From positions 62,001 to 126,000 of the forward strand of contig CAYMUL010000009.1 of NCBI GenBank assembly GCA_964393605.1: a stretch of 64,000 nucleotides of DNA, read 5' to 3'. Position 1 is the stretch's first letter. Each line of letters begins with the position of its first letter. Of this stretch, positions 43,364 to 52,857 are shown one piece after another. This DNA comes from CAYMUL01 sp964393605. Its GTDB lineage: Bacteria > Bacteroidota > Ignavibacteria > Ignavibacteriales > Ignavibacteriaceae. The notes under the pieces are model-generated. The model had not been told where the DNA came from. It saw only the letters and a program-made list of their open reading frames with translations, and did not search any database. Both the position numbers and the translations under genes were made by a program.

Positions 43364-45401
43364 GCTTCACCGCAGTTAATTCATTTCTTATAGCAAATTG
43401 TAATCCGAGCGTGAACCAGATAACTGTAATTATTTCATGATCTCCAAAATTAAATTCAGCAAGTCCTGAAACCATGAAGCCGACGAAAACTGCAAGTGCT
43501 GCAGAAGAAATAATTCTCAACTGCTCATTTGCACAACTCGCTCGATAGGTTTTGAAGTGATAAAATAAAATTGAAAACATCATGATCAAAAATATTGAAC
43601 CTCCAATAAATCCTAAAGCGGCGAACATGTGAAAATAATTATTATGAAAATGACCAAATACTTCTTTCTCATAATACGGTTTGAATCGTGCATGAATTTC
43701 TTTCATATCAATATCACCGTACCCCGTGAAAGGCTTGTTTGACGCGGCTTTCCACGCCGCCTTCCATTGACTTATTCGTTGAATATTCGTGATATGATTC
43801 GGATCAAATATGCTCAGCAAACGGTTAGTTTTTACAAGAGATGTAACTATAAGTGAGTCAAACTCCAAAAGAGAATTAATCGGTTTGTTCAATCCGGTCA
43901 ATGAATTTTTTTCCGAAATTGTTAAATCGGGCTGGGCTTCAACAATCGAACCATCATTCGAAACTATGTTATAACCATTTTGACTTTTTAAAATGCCGAC
44001 AACTTTTGTCAATTCTTTCTGTTCATAATTGATTTTCAATTTATTCGATGCAACTGATAGTTGATATAAACCTTTGTCCGTTGCGGCGAAAAGAGTTGAA
44101 TCGTTTTTAATGAATAAACATGAATTCATATTTATCTTTATACTATCGATCGATATCAATTCTGAATTTTCGAATTGCCACGATTTCATTCCATAATTTC
44201 TAATCGCCGTTATCAATTTACCGTCGCAAAAAAATAATGAAATGATATTCGGTTGCTTTTGAGTATCTAAAATATTTAAAGCGCGATCAAACACTGAAAG
44301 TCCGCTATCAGAATCCGCAATAATCAGAGCACTATCATTCGTAGCGAATGCGGCAGGAATGCCGGGAGAAAGGAATTCACGATTCGTGTTAGAACCTTTT
44401 GCGTTTTCTGCAAACAGAAAAAATCTTCCTTCAACTGAGCGTGCAACAAATACATCATCGTACCAATGATAGAAATTACTTATGATTGCCGGAAAATGCT
44501 GCACATATAATTTTTGGGTGGGCGAAAAAACGGAGACTGCCTCACTATTGTCTGCAACGTAAATCTTTCCATTGTGCATTGTTATCGAATTAATTTTTCC
44601 TTCAGTTTCAAATTGAATTTTTTCAGTAAAAGTTTGACCATCGTTTTCGTAAATAAATAATTTAGATTCATTTGGCGAAATGATAATCACAGTGGTAACT
44701 GCAATAATCGCCAGAATAATCAGCCACCACTTTTTGTTGAGAATAATTAAAACTACAAAACCGGCAAAAGCCCCAATCCATGCGGCTCTCGTGTAGCTTG
44801 CAAATAATGCGGCTACCGTCAAAAGAAAAAAAACACTTAAAAGAATAAAGTTTTTTATTGATATTTTTTTTGTGAACAAGAAAGCAAATAGAAAGATGGC
44901 GACAAAGCTGATCAATCCTCCTGCAGTCATCACGTATTGGAACGGCGAAGGTCCTTTGGATTCAATTTGATAAAGCTGTGCAACAAAATGTTCGTAAGCA
45001 AAAATTAAATATGCGGCGATTGTTATCACTGCCGCTGAAAGATAAATCTTTGTTCCATTTTTTATTGAATTGTTATTTTGAAACACTGAAGCGGTTACAT
45101 AAATAATCGGGAATAATATTGCGCGTTTAAAGACATTCCGAAAAGCTTCTGATGAATTTTCTGAAAAGATTGCCGCAACAATTTCGGTAAGTAAGAATAA
45201 TAAGAAAAATATTTCCAAACCGGATTTCTTAAATGGATTCTTTTTTTCTTTTACAATTTTTATTAGAAAAAAAATTAGTGAACCGAAAAAACCGATTTGA
45301 TTTACGAAGATCGAATTGTTCAGTGAAATCAAAAACAAAACGAAGAAAACTAAAATTGTTTTATCGATTAAAGATTTCGTTTCGATGAATTGTTTAATCA
45401 T
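43356..45401 (-). CDS. O-antigen ligase/polymerase (WaaL/Wzy-like) with propeller-like insertion
   Basis: 681 aa. Residues 1-245 are a WaaL/Wzy-type bundle of about ten transmembrane helices ending with the conserved SYTRAAWIG (R205). Residues about 538-681 resume the family: QWKAAWKAASNKPFTGYGD, the His-rich HFHNNYFHMFAALGFIGG (H584, H586) and the last membrane segments. Between them, in the periplasmic loop that is normally short, lies about 290 residues (246-535) of repeated beta-strand units (KIYVADNSEAVSVF, ALIIADSDSGLSVFD, TLFAATDKGLYQLS, DSLIVTSLVKTNRLLSIFD). This looks like a six- or seven-bladed propeller. Starts at ATG overlapping msbA by ATGA. Confidence 0.82.
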   Translation of the reverse strand: MIKQFIETKSLIDKTILVFFVLFLISLNNSIFVNQIGFFGSLIFFLIKIVKEKKNPFKKSGLEIFFLLFLLTEIVAAIFSENSSEAFRNVFKRAILFPIIYVTASVFQNNNSIKNGTKIYLSAAVITIAAYLIFAYEHFVAQLYQIESKGPSPFQYVMTAGGLISFVAIFLFAFLFTKKISIKNFILLSVFFLLTVAALFASYTRAAWIGAFAGFVVLIILNKKWWLIILAIIAVTTVIIISPNESKLFIYENDGQTFTEKIQFETEGKINSITMHNGKIYVADNSEAVSVFSPTQKLYVQHFPAIISNFYHWYDDVFVARSVEGRFFLFAENAKGSNTNREFLSPGIPAAFATNDSALIIADSDSGLSVFDRALNILDTQKQPNIISLFFCDGKLITAIRNYGMKSWQFENSELISIDSIKINMNSCLFIKNDSTLFAATDKGLYQLSVASNKLKINYEQKELTKVVGILKSQNGYNIVSNDGSIVEAQPDLTISEKNSLTGLNKPINSLLEFDSLIVTSLVKTNRLLSIFDPNHITNIQRISQWKAAWKAASNKPFTGYGDIDMKEIHARFKPYYEKEVFGHFHNNYFHMFAALGFIGGSIFLIMMFSILFYHFKTYRASCANEQLRIISSAALAVFVGFMVSGLAEFNFGDHEIITVIWFTLGLQFAIRNELTAVKHE

Positions 45402-47251
45402 ACATCTCTGAACTGCATGTTGTAAAGTTTTTGATAGAGTCCGTTCGTATCGGTAATTAGTTGAGCGTGAGTTCCCTGCTGAACAATTTTTCCTCTGTCG
45501 AGAACAATAATTCTATTTGCATTTCTAATAGTGCTCAATCTGTGTGCAATCACAAATGTAGTGCGGTTCACCATCAATCTTTCAATTGCTTCCTGCACAA
45601 GCAATTCCGATTCGTTATCAAGCGCCGAAGTTGCTTCGTCAAAAATCATTATGTCGGGATTTTTTAGTAACGCGCGTGCGATCGATAAACGTTGCCGTTG
45701 CCCGCCGGAAAGTTTTACTCCTCGTTCGCCGATAACAGTTTCGTATCCCTTATTCATCTCTTCAATAAACTTGTGAGCGTTTGCAAGTTTGGCGGCGTTC
45801 ACAACTTCTTCACGCGAAATATTTCCCAATCCATATGCAATGTTGTTGTGAATTGTTTCATTAAATAAAATAGTTTCTTGTGTTACAATTCCCATGAGTG
45901 CGCGAAGGTCTTCAATCATCAGCGATTTGATATCAATTCCGTCGATCAATATTTTTCCTTCGAACGGATCGTAAAAACGGGGTATCAAATCAACGAGTGT
46001 GCTTTTGCCTCCGCCGCTGGGTCCGACAAACGCAATTATCTCTCCTTTTTTTACATCGATATTAATATCGCTTAAAATTATTTCATCGCTGTCATCAAAT
46101 TTGAATGAAACATTTTCGAATTTTATAGAACTATCGAAAGCCTTTATTGAAGCGGCTTCCGGCAAATTTTTAATTTGCGGCTCGAGATCAATAATTTCAA
46201 ACACTCGATCTCCCGCGGCAGACGATTCTTGAATTCTGTTGTTGACGCTGCTCAATTCTTTTATCGGAGGCATCATCTGAAAAATTGCAAAAAGAAAACC
46301 CATGAACTCACTTGCTTTAATCGCTCCATCAACGAGTACAAGTTTGCCGCCGTAATAAATTATTACTACACCAATAGCAACGCTAAGAAATTCTGTAATT
46401 GGAGAAGAGATATTTCTAATTCGAGTAATCTTCAACATCAATTTGAAAAAGTTAAAAGTCTCTTTAGCGAATTTATTATTTTCAAATTTTTCCATACTGA
46501 AAGCTTTAACAATCTTCACGCCGGAAATTGTTTCTTGAATGATGCTTGTAATATCCGCCATCTTTTCTTGAATGATCGCGCTTTGCTTTCGCAGCAAAAG
46601 TCCGATCCACGCAATTATACCAACAGAAAACGGAAGCACGACAAACGCCAATAAAGTCAACTGCCAGCTAATGCTAAGTGCAATTCCAAGGAAGACAATT
46701 ATAGTTAACGGTTCGCGGATAAGATTTAAAAATGCGGCGGAGATACTCGCTTGCACAACATTCACATCGTTGATGATTCTTGAAATTAAATTTCCAACTC
46801 TCTCCTGCTTGAAATAGCTCATCGGTAATTGATGAAGATGTTCGTACGCTTTGTTACGAATATCTTTCATCGTTCCCTGCTCAACATAAGTTAGAAAATA
46901 TGCCTGAAGATATCCGAATAAATTTTTTAAAAGGAATGCTGAGAGAATTAAAAAACAAATTCGAAGTAATGCATCGATCTTACTTCCTACCAAAACAAAA
47001 CTCTTGAAAGATTCTTCCAAAGAATATTTTATTGATACAATCCAATCTGGAAGCAGTGTTAATGCGGGTGTAACGTCGCTTGTCGATTTCACGGCAGTAG
47101 ATGATTCTTGAAACAATGTATCAAGAAGAGGAATTGAAAGATAAACGGAAAGTCCGTTTAGTAGCGCGTAAAGAATTGTACAGAAAATTGAAAACAGTAA
47201 ATGTTTCCAATATGGTTTTGCAAAGGATAAAATTCTTAAATAAGTTTTCAT
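45398..47251 (-). CDS. msbA: ABC exporter of the MsbA (lipid A flippase) type
   Basis: 617 aa from the ATG at 47251 (TGATG overlap with the lipoprotein stop). An N-terminal six-helix membrane domain (about residues 10-330) is followed by the nucleotide-binding domain: Walker A VGPSGGGKST near 409-418, Q-loop IVTQETILFN, signature KLSGGQRQRLS near 513, Walker B IMIFDEATSALD. It is expected to flip lipid A-core to the periplasmic face as a homodimer. Adjacent O-antigen ligase and core glycosyltransferase genes fit lipid A export better than drug efflux. Confidence 0.9.
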   Translation of the reverse strand: MKTYLRILSFAKPYWKHLLFSIFCTILYALLNGLSVYLSIPLLDTLFQESSTAVKSTSDVTPALTLLPDWIVSIKYSLEESFKSFVLVGSKIDALLRICFLILSAFLLKNLFGYLQAYFLTYVEQGTMKDIRNKAYEHLHQLPMSYFKQERVGNLISRIINDVNVVQASISAAFLNLIREPLTIIVFLGIALSISWQLTLLAFVVLPFSVGIIAWIGLLLRKQSAIIQEKMADITSIIQETISGVKIVKAFSMEKFENNKFAKETFNFFKLMLKITRIRNISSPITEFLSVAIGVVIIYYGGKLVLVDGAIKASEFMGFLFAIFQMMPPIKELSSVNNRIQESSAAGDRVFEIIDLEPQIKNLPEAASIKAFDSSIKFENVSFKFDDSDEIILSDINIDVKKGEIIAFVGPSGGGKSTLVDLIPRFYDPFEGKILIDGIDIKSLMIEDLRALMGIVTQETILFNETIHNNIAYGLGNISREEVVNAAKLANAHKFIEEMNKGYETVIGERGVKLSGGQRQRLSIARALLKNPDIMIFDEATSALDNESELLVQEAIERLMVNRTTFVIAHRLSTIRNANRIIVLDRGKIVQQGTHAQLITDTNGLYQKLYNMQFRDV

Positions 47252-48270
47252 CAAGCGTCGTAGTCAGGAACTTCAGGAAAATATTTTATGCCGCATCCGT
47301 TTTTTGTTGTGATACTCTTTTCGGTTCGTTCATTTAAATCGTAAATGATTATCACGGCTTTGTTGGCAAAATTTTTGTCGAAGATTAAAAGATTACCGAG
47401 CAGAAGAAAATTCCGAAAGCCGCTTCCCAAATTTTTCATTATCATTTTGTTTTCCTCACAATCATAGACATACAACTCTGAAGTGTTGGGTTCTGCATCA
47501 TACAAAGTTTCGTTTGAAGGAGAAACATCAAGCGTAGAAAAAATTAAGTAGCGATCGTTATTGCTCCATGCAATATCGGACAACGGTTTAGCAAGCGAAA
47601 ATATTTCTTCCCACCTTTCACCGTTTTTTCTTACGCGAGCAATTTTCTCTTCATTAACTTCGAAGAAATATTTTTCATTCGGAGAACTTAAAATAAATCC
47701 TTGTTTAGGTAATGGCGGATAACCGTCTGTCAGCAAATCAAAAATCTTTTTAGTTTGAGCGACTTCCTTTCCGTTTGCCGAAAAAAGCGTTTTCGTTTGA
47801 ATGATATAATTAGCGACCGTCGAATCGATACTATTTAAAGTAATTTCGAAAAGTTGATCGTTATTCCAAACCGTAACAAGTTGAACGCCATGTTTTAAAT
47901 TTTTTATTTTTGTAATTGTGTTGGTTTCGTAATCGTAATGATAGACTTTGATAAATCTTATAAACGGAAACACGCCTCTCTTTCCATAAGTCGTTGCCGT
48001 AATAAAAAAAGCATTTTTTTTGTTCGGAGAATAAGAAAGATTTACAACAGATTCCCGTTCGCTAAACCAAAATAATTTTGCAGTGTCTTTTTCAAAATCA
48101 TATTTGTAAAGAGAATTTTTCTTTCCGCTATTCGCAACAAAAAGAAAATGCTTCAAATCATTAGTCAGTTTCAATTCTTCTTCAACCGGAACGATTACTT
48201 TCTCCGCTTGTTTTCCGCACGCGAAAGAGATCAGAATTAATGTAAAAATCAGATATTTAATTTGCTTCAT
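47251..48270 (-). CDS. Beta-propeller lipoprotein of unknown function
   Basis: 339 aa. Signal peptide with lipobox ISFAC (C18). The rest shows TolB/WD40-like repeats: KHFLFVANSGKKNSLYKYDFEKDTAKL, VVNLSYSPNKKNAFFIT, ILSSPNEKYFFEVNE, DIAWSNNDRYLIFSTLDV, ELYVYDCEENKM. Likely periplasmic, membrane-anchored. Placed directly before msbA, two genes from the ligase that itself contains a propeller-like insert, so it may take part in LPS assembly or sensing. No catalytic motif seen. Confidence 0.78.
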   Translation of the reverse strand: MKQIKYLIFTLILISFACGKQAEKVIVPVEEELKLTNDLKHFLFVANSGKKNSLYKYDFEKDTAKLFWFSERESVVNLSYSPNKKNAFFITATTYGKRGVFPFIRFIKVYHYDYETNTITKIKNLKHGVQLVTVWNNDQLFEITLNSIDSTVANYIIQTKTLFSANGKEVAQTKKIFDLLTDGYPPLPKQGFILSSPNEKYFFEVNEEKIARVRKNGERWEEIFSLAKPLSDIAWSNNDRYLIFSTLDVSPSNETLYDAEPNTSELYVYDCEENKMIMKNLGSGFRNFLLLGNLLIFDKNFANKAVIIIYDLNERTEKSITTKNGCGIKYFPEVPDYDA

Positions 48271-48272
48271 AT

Positions 48273-48917
48273 TTAAAAGTTAAACATCAAAAAGAATTGT
48301 TGCACTACTAAATTTACTAATCCAAAAAAGAATTGCCATAACGGACTGAAAACAAAAAACATCAACAGAAGTGAGCCGAGAAGCCCGTTGTTCATAAAAC
48401 TTTGCAGTGCAGGAATCGGAAATAAATTTGCAAATATTTTTGAACCGTCGAGCGGTGGAATTGGAAGTAAATTGAAAAGGCAAAGAAAAATATTCAAGTA
48501 AATCGAATACTTTATAATTGCGAAAAACTGTTCGGATAATCCCAAACTTCCAATTGATGCAGTTGCTACTCCTACAATAAAGGCGATCGCCAGATTTGAC
48601 AACGGTCCCGCAGATGTTACGATTATGTCATCTCTTCGTTTGTTTCGAAAATTATTTCTGTTGATCGGTACCGGTTTCGCCCAGCCAATTAAAAGCAAAC
48701 CGGAAGCGAAAGATGCAAGCGGCATAATTACCGAACCTAATAAATCAATGTGTTTAAAAGGATTGAGTGTTGCTCTTCCTAATTTCTTTGCGGTATTATC
48801 TCCAAGTTTTGAAGCCGAAAACGCATGAGCAAATTCATGCACCGAAAGCGACAAAAAAAATATCGGTAGAAAAATTAGAAAGTTTAAAAGTTTATCGCTG
48901 ATTTGAATGTCGGGCAA
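48273..48917 (-). CDS. Site-2 protease family (M50) membrane protein
   Basis: 214 aa from the TTG at 48917, which follows the xerD stop by 1 nt and has GAGAGG upstream; the longer frame to 49067 runs through xerD and is rejected. Zinc site HEFAHAF near residue 29-35 and the second metal region NLLPIPPLDGSKI near 150 place it in the M50 family, compact form (no PDZ), as in Bacillus/Chlorobi YwhC-like proteins. A membrane-embedded peptidase; substrate unknown. Confidence 0.88.
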   Translation of the reverse strand: MPDIQISDKLLNFLIFLPIFFLSLSVHEFAHAFSASKLGDNTAKKLGRATLNPFKHIDLLGSVIMPLASFASGLLLIGWAKPVPINRNNFRNKRRDDIIVTSAGPLSNLAIAFIVGVATASIGSLGLSEQFFAIIKYSIYLNIFLCLFNLLPIPPLDGSKIFANLFPIPALQSFMNNGLLGSLLLMFFVFSPLWQFFFGLVNLVVQQFFLMFNF

Positions 48918-48918
48918 A

Positions 48919-49830
48919 TTAACCTCTCGGATGATACATTTTGTGTTCCTGTTTAATGAAGTCGCGATCGATATGCGTATAAATTTGCGTTGTTGAAATG
49001 TCCGAATGCCCGAGCATCTCCTGCACAGCGCGAAGGTCGGCACCCCCTTCCAACAAATGCGTTGCAAATGTATGCCGGAAAGTATGCGGGTGAACTTCTT
49101 TATTTATTTTTGCTTCTTTAACATAGTATTTAATAATTTTCCAAATGCCCATGCGCGAAAGTTTTGTTCCTCTTGAATTTAGGAAAAGAAAATTTTGGCT
49201 CTTCCCTTTTTTCTCAAGCATGGTGCGGCTTTCGAGAATATATTTTTTGATGAATGCAATCGCGCTCTGTCCGATTGGGATAAATCTTTCTTTATCTCCT
49301 TTTCCGATTACGCGAATAACTTCATCTTCAAAAAATAGATTGGAAAGTTTTAAGTTGATTAATTCCGAAACTCTCAACCCACATGCATACATAGTTTCGA
49401 GTAAAGCACGATCGCGAATGTCCAATTTATCTTCGCTTTTTATTGCGGCGAAGAGTGAATCAATTTCTTGAATCGTTAAAACATCCGGCAATGCGCGTTT
49501 CAATTTTGGAGCGGAAAATTTTTCCATCGGATTTGATTTAACATAACCGGATTGAAACAGATAATTGTAAAATCCTCTTAACGAAGAAAAATATCTCGCT
49601 GTAGTTGAAGAAGCAACTTTTAAATCGCTTAGCAAAGAAAAAAATTGACTAATTAATTTTGAATCAACGCTATTCCAATCGCTTAGATTTTTATGGAAAA
49701 GAAAATCAGAAAAATTTTTCAAATCGGTTGAATAAGATTTGATTGAATTGTCGGCGAGGTTTCGTTCAAGTTTAAGAATACTCAAATATTCTTTAATGAA
49801 AGGAAGAAGGTTATTCTCTTCCGTTTTCAT
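48919..49830 (-). CDS. xerD: Tyrosine recombinase XerD/XerC
   Basis: 303 aa, the usual Xer size. The N-terminal SAM-like core-binding domain covers residues about 8-95. Catalytic residues are in ACGLRVSELINL (Arg), HPHTFRHTFATHLLEGGADLRAVQEMLGH (His-x-x-Arg and His) and STTQIYTHI (Tyr nucleophile). It resolves chromosome dimers at dif. Whether it is XerC or XerD cannot be decided without the second paralogue. Overlaps the HD-phosphodiesterase gene by 20 nt. No mobile-element flanks, so housekeeping rather than an integrase. Confidence 0.9.
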   Translation of the reverse strand: MKTEENNLLPFIKEYLSILKLERNLADNSIKSYSTDLKNFSDFLFHKNLSDWNSVDSKLISQFFSLLSDLKVASSTTARYFSSLRGFYNYLFQSGYVKSNPMEKFSAPKLKRALPDVLTIQEIDSLFAAIKSEDKLDIRDRALLETMYACGLRVSELINLKLSNLFFEDEVIRVIGKGDKERFIPIGQSAIAFIKKYILESRTMLEKKGKSQNFLFLNSRGTKLSRMGIWKIIKYYVKEAKINKEVHPHTFRHTFATHLLEGGADLRAVQEMLGHSDISTTQIYTHIDRDFIKQEHKMYHPRG

Positions 49831-52006
49831 TTCCCCTTTCCATCTCTTCTTGTTTAGGATATCTGATTCTACGATGATGCTGACTTAAAAGAATTTTAAT
49901 AAATGCTTTTTTTATTTGTGTCAAATCGCTGAAAGTTAGAGGCGCATCATCAAGTTGATTATCTTCGATCCTCGCATTTATCAAGCTCGTAACGAGGTTT
50001 TCAATTTTTTCAACATCGGGTTCGGTTATCGAACGCACAGCCGATTCACATGAATCAGCGAGCATAACGATTGCCGTTTCTTTCGTATTTGGTTTCGGTC
50101 CATTATAGCGAAATAAATTTCGATCTACATTTTCTTTTCCGCGAAGTTGTACGGCTTTTTCATAAAAAAATGTTATTGTAGAAGTTCCGTGGTGCATTGG
50201 AATGAAGTCGATAATTTCTTTCGGTAACCCGTTTGATTTAGCAAGTTCAATTCCACCGTTGATATGATTCAATAAAATATCAACACTCTCTTCGGGAGAA
50301 AGTTCATCATGAAGATTATTATTATCCATCTGATTTTCAACAAAGTATTGCGGATCAATAGTTTTTCCAATGTCGTGATAGTACGCTCCGACCCGCGCAA
50401 GTAGTGTATTCGCGCCAATCGCTTCAGATGCCGACTCTGCAAGCATTCCCATCGTTAATGAATGGCTGAATGAACCGGGTGCTTTCCGTGCAAGTTCGCG
50501 CAGTAATGGTCTCTCGAAATTCGATAACTCGAGCAGAGTTAAATCTGTTGTGATGTTGAAAATTCTTTCGAAAAAAATTAGAAGCCCGTAAGTAAGCACG
50601 GGAGAGATAAGCGCATTAGTTGCCGCAAATGCAGATTGAACGAGAATGCTTTGCCAGTTCGCAAATCTCTCCAACCCGAATGCAGAAATTGTAACAACAT
50701 AACCGATGAGTATGTAAAGAAAACTTCGAAAGATTTGTGTTCTGTTTTTAATATCGCGAACAGTATAAACAGAAAGCGCACCGGCGACAATATTCATCAC
50801 AACAAAAGCGTAATCATTCCCGCGAAGCGCACCAACAATAAGCGATGTAATTACAGTTGTGTAAAACCCTATGCGCGAATCGAAGATGATTGTAATCAAC
50901 ATTGACACAGTCGGAATGAATATTAACATTTGAACTGCATCAATCACTTGCACTTGATTCAGCATAAACGCAACAAAGCAAATCCAAACGAACAAGATTG
51001 AAAATACCAGGAGCTTTGTGTTATCATAAAATATTTTTTTCCTGAAAAGATAAATGTAAATGCTGATAAGCGTAATCAGAGAAGCAATGTGCAAAATATT
51101 ACCAAAGATTTGCATCAGAATTCCCGTACTGCCGATGCTTTCTCCTTTTGCTGTTTTGTAAGAATCTATCTTTAATTTTATTTCTCTTGTTATGCGATCA
51201 TGCTTGGCAACAATTCTTTCGTTTTCATTTACAAGTCCTGAATTTCGGGAAACTTTATTCTGCGCATTCGTAATTTCTTCTTCAGTATCGATAGAACTAT
51301 AGATAAGATTCGGACGGATTATGTTCATCCCGAATTGAGTGAAAAACATTTTTTCACTTTCGGAATAATTTTTTTTCTCAAAAGTTTTCACAAATTCGGC
51401 GTGCGCACGGTTTAATTCTATGAAAGTAAATTTGCTTTTAATTTGATCAATCGAAGGATAGCGAATAGCGATGCTGTCTTTCGTGATTTGCTCATAATTA
51501 AGATCGAGAATATTATTCCTCGTAAAAATTTTTACTTCCGATTCCGCAATGCGAAATGCTTCATCAAATTTTTTTACTCTACTCAAAGAAAACTGATTAT
51601 CCCGAAGTCGCAGTCCTTTCAAATATGAAAAAGTTTCTCTTGAAAAATATTGTGGAAGAGTGGGAGAATAATCAATATTTACAATACTGCTATCCACTTT
51701 TGAAGTAATATAAGATTTAAGATTTTTTATCGAATCGGTTAAAGAATTCGCAAAATCTTTTTTGGGAATGAAAACAGGATAAACACCTGCTTTTGCCTGC
51801 TCAAGTTCTGTGCGATAAACATCGGGAGGTTTTAAAATCGGAAAACTCATCGACGCTATGAGATCTTCTTGAATCCAGATTGAGCCGACAGACACTTCCG
51901 ATTCGAGCGATTCGCCGCGGGGCATCATTGTAACAATTAACCCGACGGTCAAAACGTAAAGTATAATTTTGAGTTTTCTGCTTTCTTTAATTCGCTCGAG
52001 AAACAT
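49811..52006 (-). CDS. pgpH: 7TM-HD phosphodiesterase, PgpH type
   Basis: 731 aa. One N-terminal membrane helix (about 13-30), a large extracytoplasmic domain (about 35-290), seven membrane helices (about 295-480), then a cytoplasmic HD domain with FSHSLTMGMLAE (H515), AYYHDIGKTIDPQYF (H544, D545) and IPMHHGTSTI. This is the layout of PgpH, which hydrolyses cyclic di-AMP to pApA. No diadenylate cyclase gene is in the window. Starts 1 nt after the HAD gene stop. Confidence 0.9.
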   Translation of the reverse strand: MFLERIKESRKLKIILYVLTVGLIVTMMPRGESLESEVSVGSIWIQEDLIASMSFPILKPPDVYRTELEQAKAGVYPVFIPKKDFANSLTDSIKNLKSYITSKVDSSIVNIDYSPTLPQYFSRETFSYLKGLRLRDNQFSLSRVKKFDEAFRIAESEVKIFTRNNILDLNYEQITKDSIAIRYPSIDQIKSKFTFIELNRAHAEFVKTFEKKNYSESEKMFFTQFGMNIIRPNLIYSSIDTEEEITNAQNKVSRNSGLVNENERIVAKHDRITREIKLKIDSYKTAKGESIGSTGILMQIFGNILHIASLITLISIYIYLFRKKIFYDNTKLLVFSILFVWICFVAFMLNQVQVIDAVQMLIFIPTVSMLITIIFDSRIGFYTTVITSLIVGALRGNDYAFVVMNIVAGALSVYTVRDIKNRTQIFRSFLYILIGYVVTISAFGLERFANWQSILVQSAFAATNALISPVLTYGLLIFFERIFNITTDLTLLELSNFERPLLRELARKAPGSFSHSLTMGMLAESASEAIGANTLLARVGAYYHDIGKTIDPQYFVENQMDNNNLHDELSPEESVDILLNHINGGIELAKSNGLPKEIIDFIPMHHGTSTITFFYEKAVQLRGKENVDRNLFRYNGPKPNTKETAIVMLADSCESAVRSITEPDVEKIENLVTSLINARIEDNQLDDAPLTFSDLTQIKKAFIKILLSQHHRRIRYPKQEEMERGNENGRE

Positions 52007-52007
52007 T

Positions 52008-52853
52008 TTATTTTTTTGCTTTTAAAACCGATTCAAGAAATTCGGCGGCACAATCTTCGTTGTTTGTTTTCGTAAGTACATGATCTGCTAAATAACGTAA
52101 TTCGGGAACGGCGTTGCCGGTGGCAATTTTTAATGCTTTTGTTTCGAAGAGTGCTTTATCGTTGTACCAATCACCCATCACGGCAGTGTCGTACATGCCG
52201 ATGCGTAAATGGCTGGTCAATTTTTTCAATCCGGTTCCTTTGGTCGAACCATTTTTTCTGACTTCGAGAAAATAAATTCCTTCGTTCATATGAGATTTCG
52301 AATAGGTTGTAGTTAAACCGAATGCGTGCGGAAAGGAAAGATATTTCTCTGCTAACTTAATATTATTTTTATAGTCGCTTATCAAAACAATTTCGAGCGT
52401 GTTGTCAATTACTTTGGCATAGCTATTTATCTCTTCAAACTTTGCGCCGAATTTATCGATGAGATCAGGAATGACATCGTTGTGTTCAGTAAAAAAAATT
52501 GCATTTGCGTGGCACAATGCAATCTTGAGCATATATTGTTCGGCAAGGCGAATTGCCTTTTGTACATGTTTTACGGGGACGAAAGATTGGAAAAATATTT
52601 TATCGGCATCGATGCTTTTTAGTAATGCGCCATCCAATGAAATCAAGGGTGCGGTTAAGTTTAATTCATGTGCATAATCTACAAGTGCAGAATGCAATCT
52701 TCCGCTTGCGAAAGAAAAAATCACGTTTTGTTTTTTCAATTCAGAAATTAATTTTTTCGTTTCGTTTCCGATTTCCCCCTGATCATTAAGGAGAGTTCCG
52801 TCCAAATCAAAAACAATCAGTTTAATATTTTTTAGTCTTTTATCATCTAACAA
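52008..52853 (-). CDS. HAD-superfamily (Cof-type) sugar-phosphatase-like hydrolase
   Basis: 281 aa from the TTG at 52853, chosen because AGGAG lies 7 nt upstream and it follows the symporter stop by 4 nt. The nucleophile motif is IVFDLDGTLLND (D16, D18), then FSFASGRLHSAL and the C2-type cap. The C-terminal motif GDWYNDKALFETKALKIATGNA has a tryptophan where many relatives have NGxND-type residues. Phosphatase of unknown small phosphates. Confidence 0.82.
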   Translation of the reverse strand: MLDDKRLKNIKLIVFDLDGTLLNDQGEIGNETKKLISELKKQNVIFSFASGRLHSALVDYAHELNLTAPLISLDGALLKSIDADKIFFQSFVPVKHVQKAIRLAEQYMLKIALCHANAIFFTEHNDVIPDLIDKFGAKFEEINSYAKVIDNTLEIVLISDYKNNIKLAEKYLSFPHAFGLTTTYSKSHMNEGIYFLEVRKNGSTKGTGLKKLTSHLRIGMYDTAVMGDWYNDKALFETKALKIATGNAVPELRYLADHVLTKTNNEDCAAEFLESVLKAKK

Positions 52854-52857
52854 GTAG

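Noticed and set aside
46175..46654. 159-codon plus-strand frame inside msbA
   Set aside because: Antisense to the msbA membrane domain; translation is low-complexity and unlike any family.
48918..49067. N-terminal extension of the M50 protease gene
   Set aside because: It runs through the end of xerD in another frame and is not protease-like; a TTG with GAGAGG lies just after the xerD stop.
48919..49830. xerD as a phage or transposon integrase
   Set aside because: It is embedded in a housekeeping gene run, is of Xer size, and no attachment repeats or phage genes were seen.
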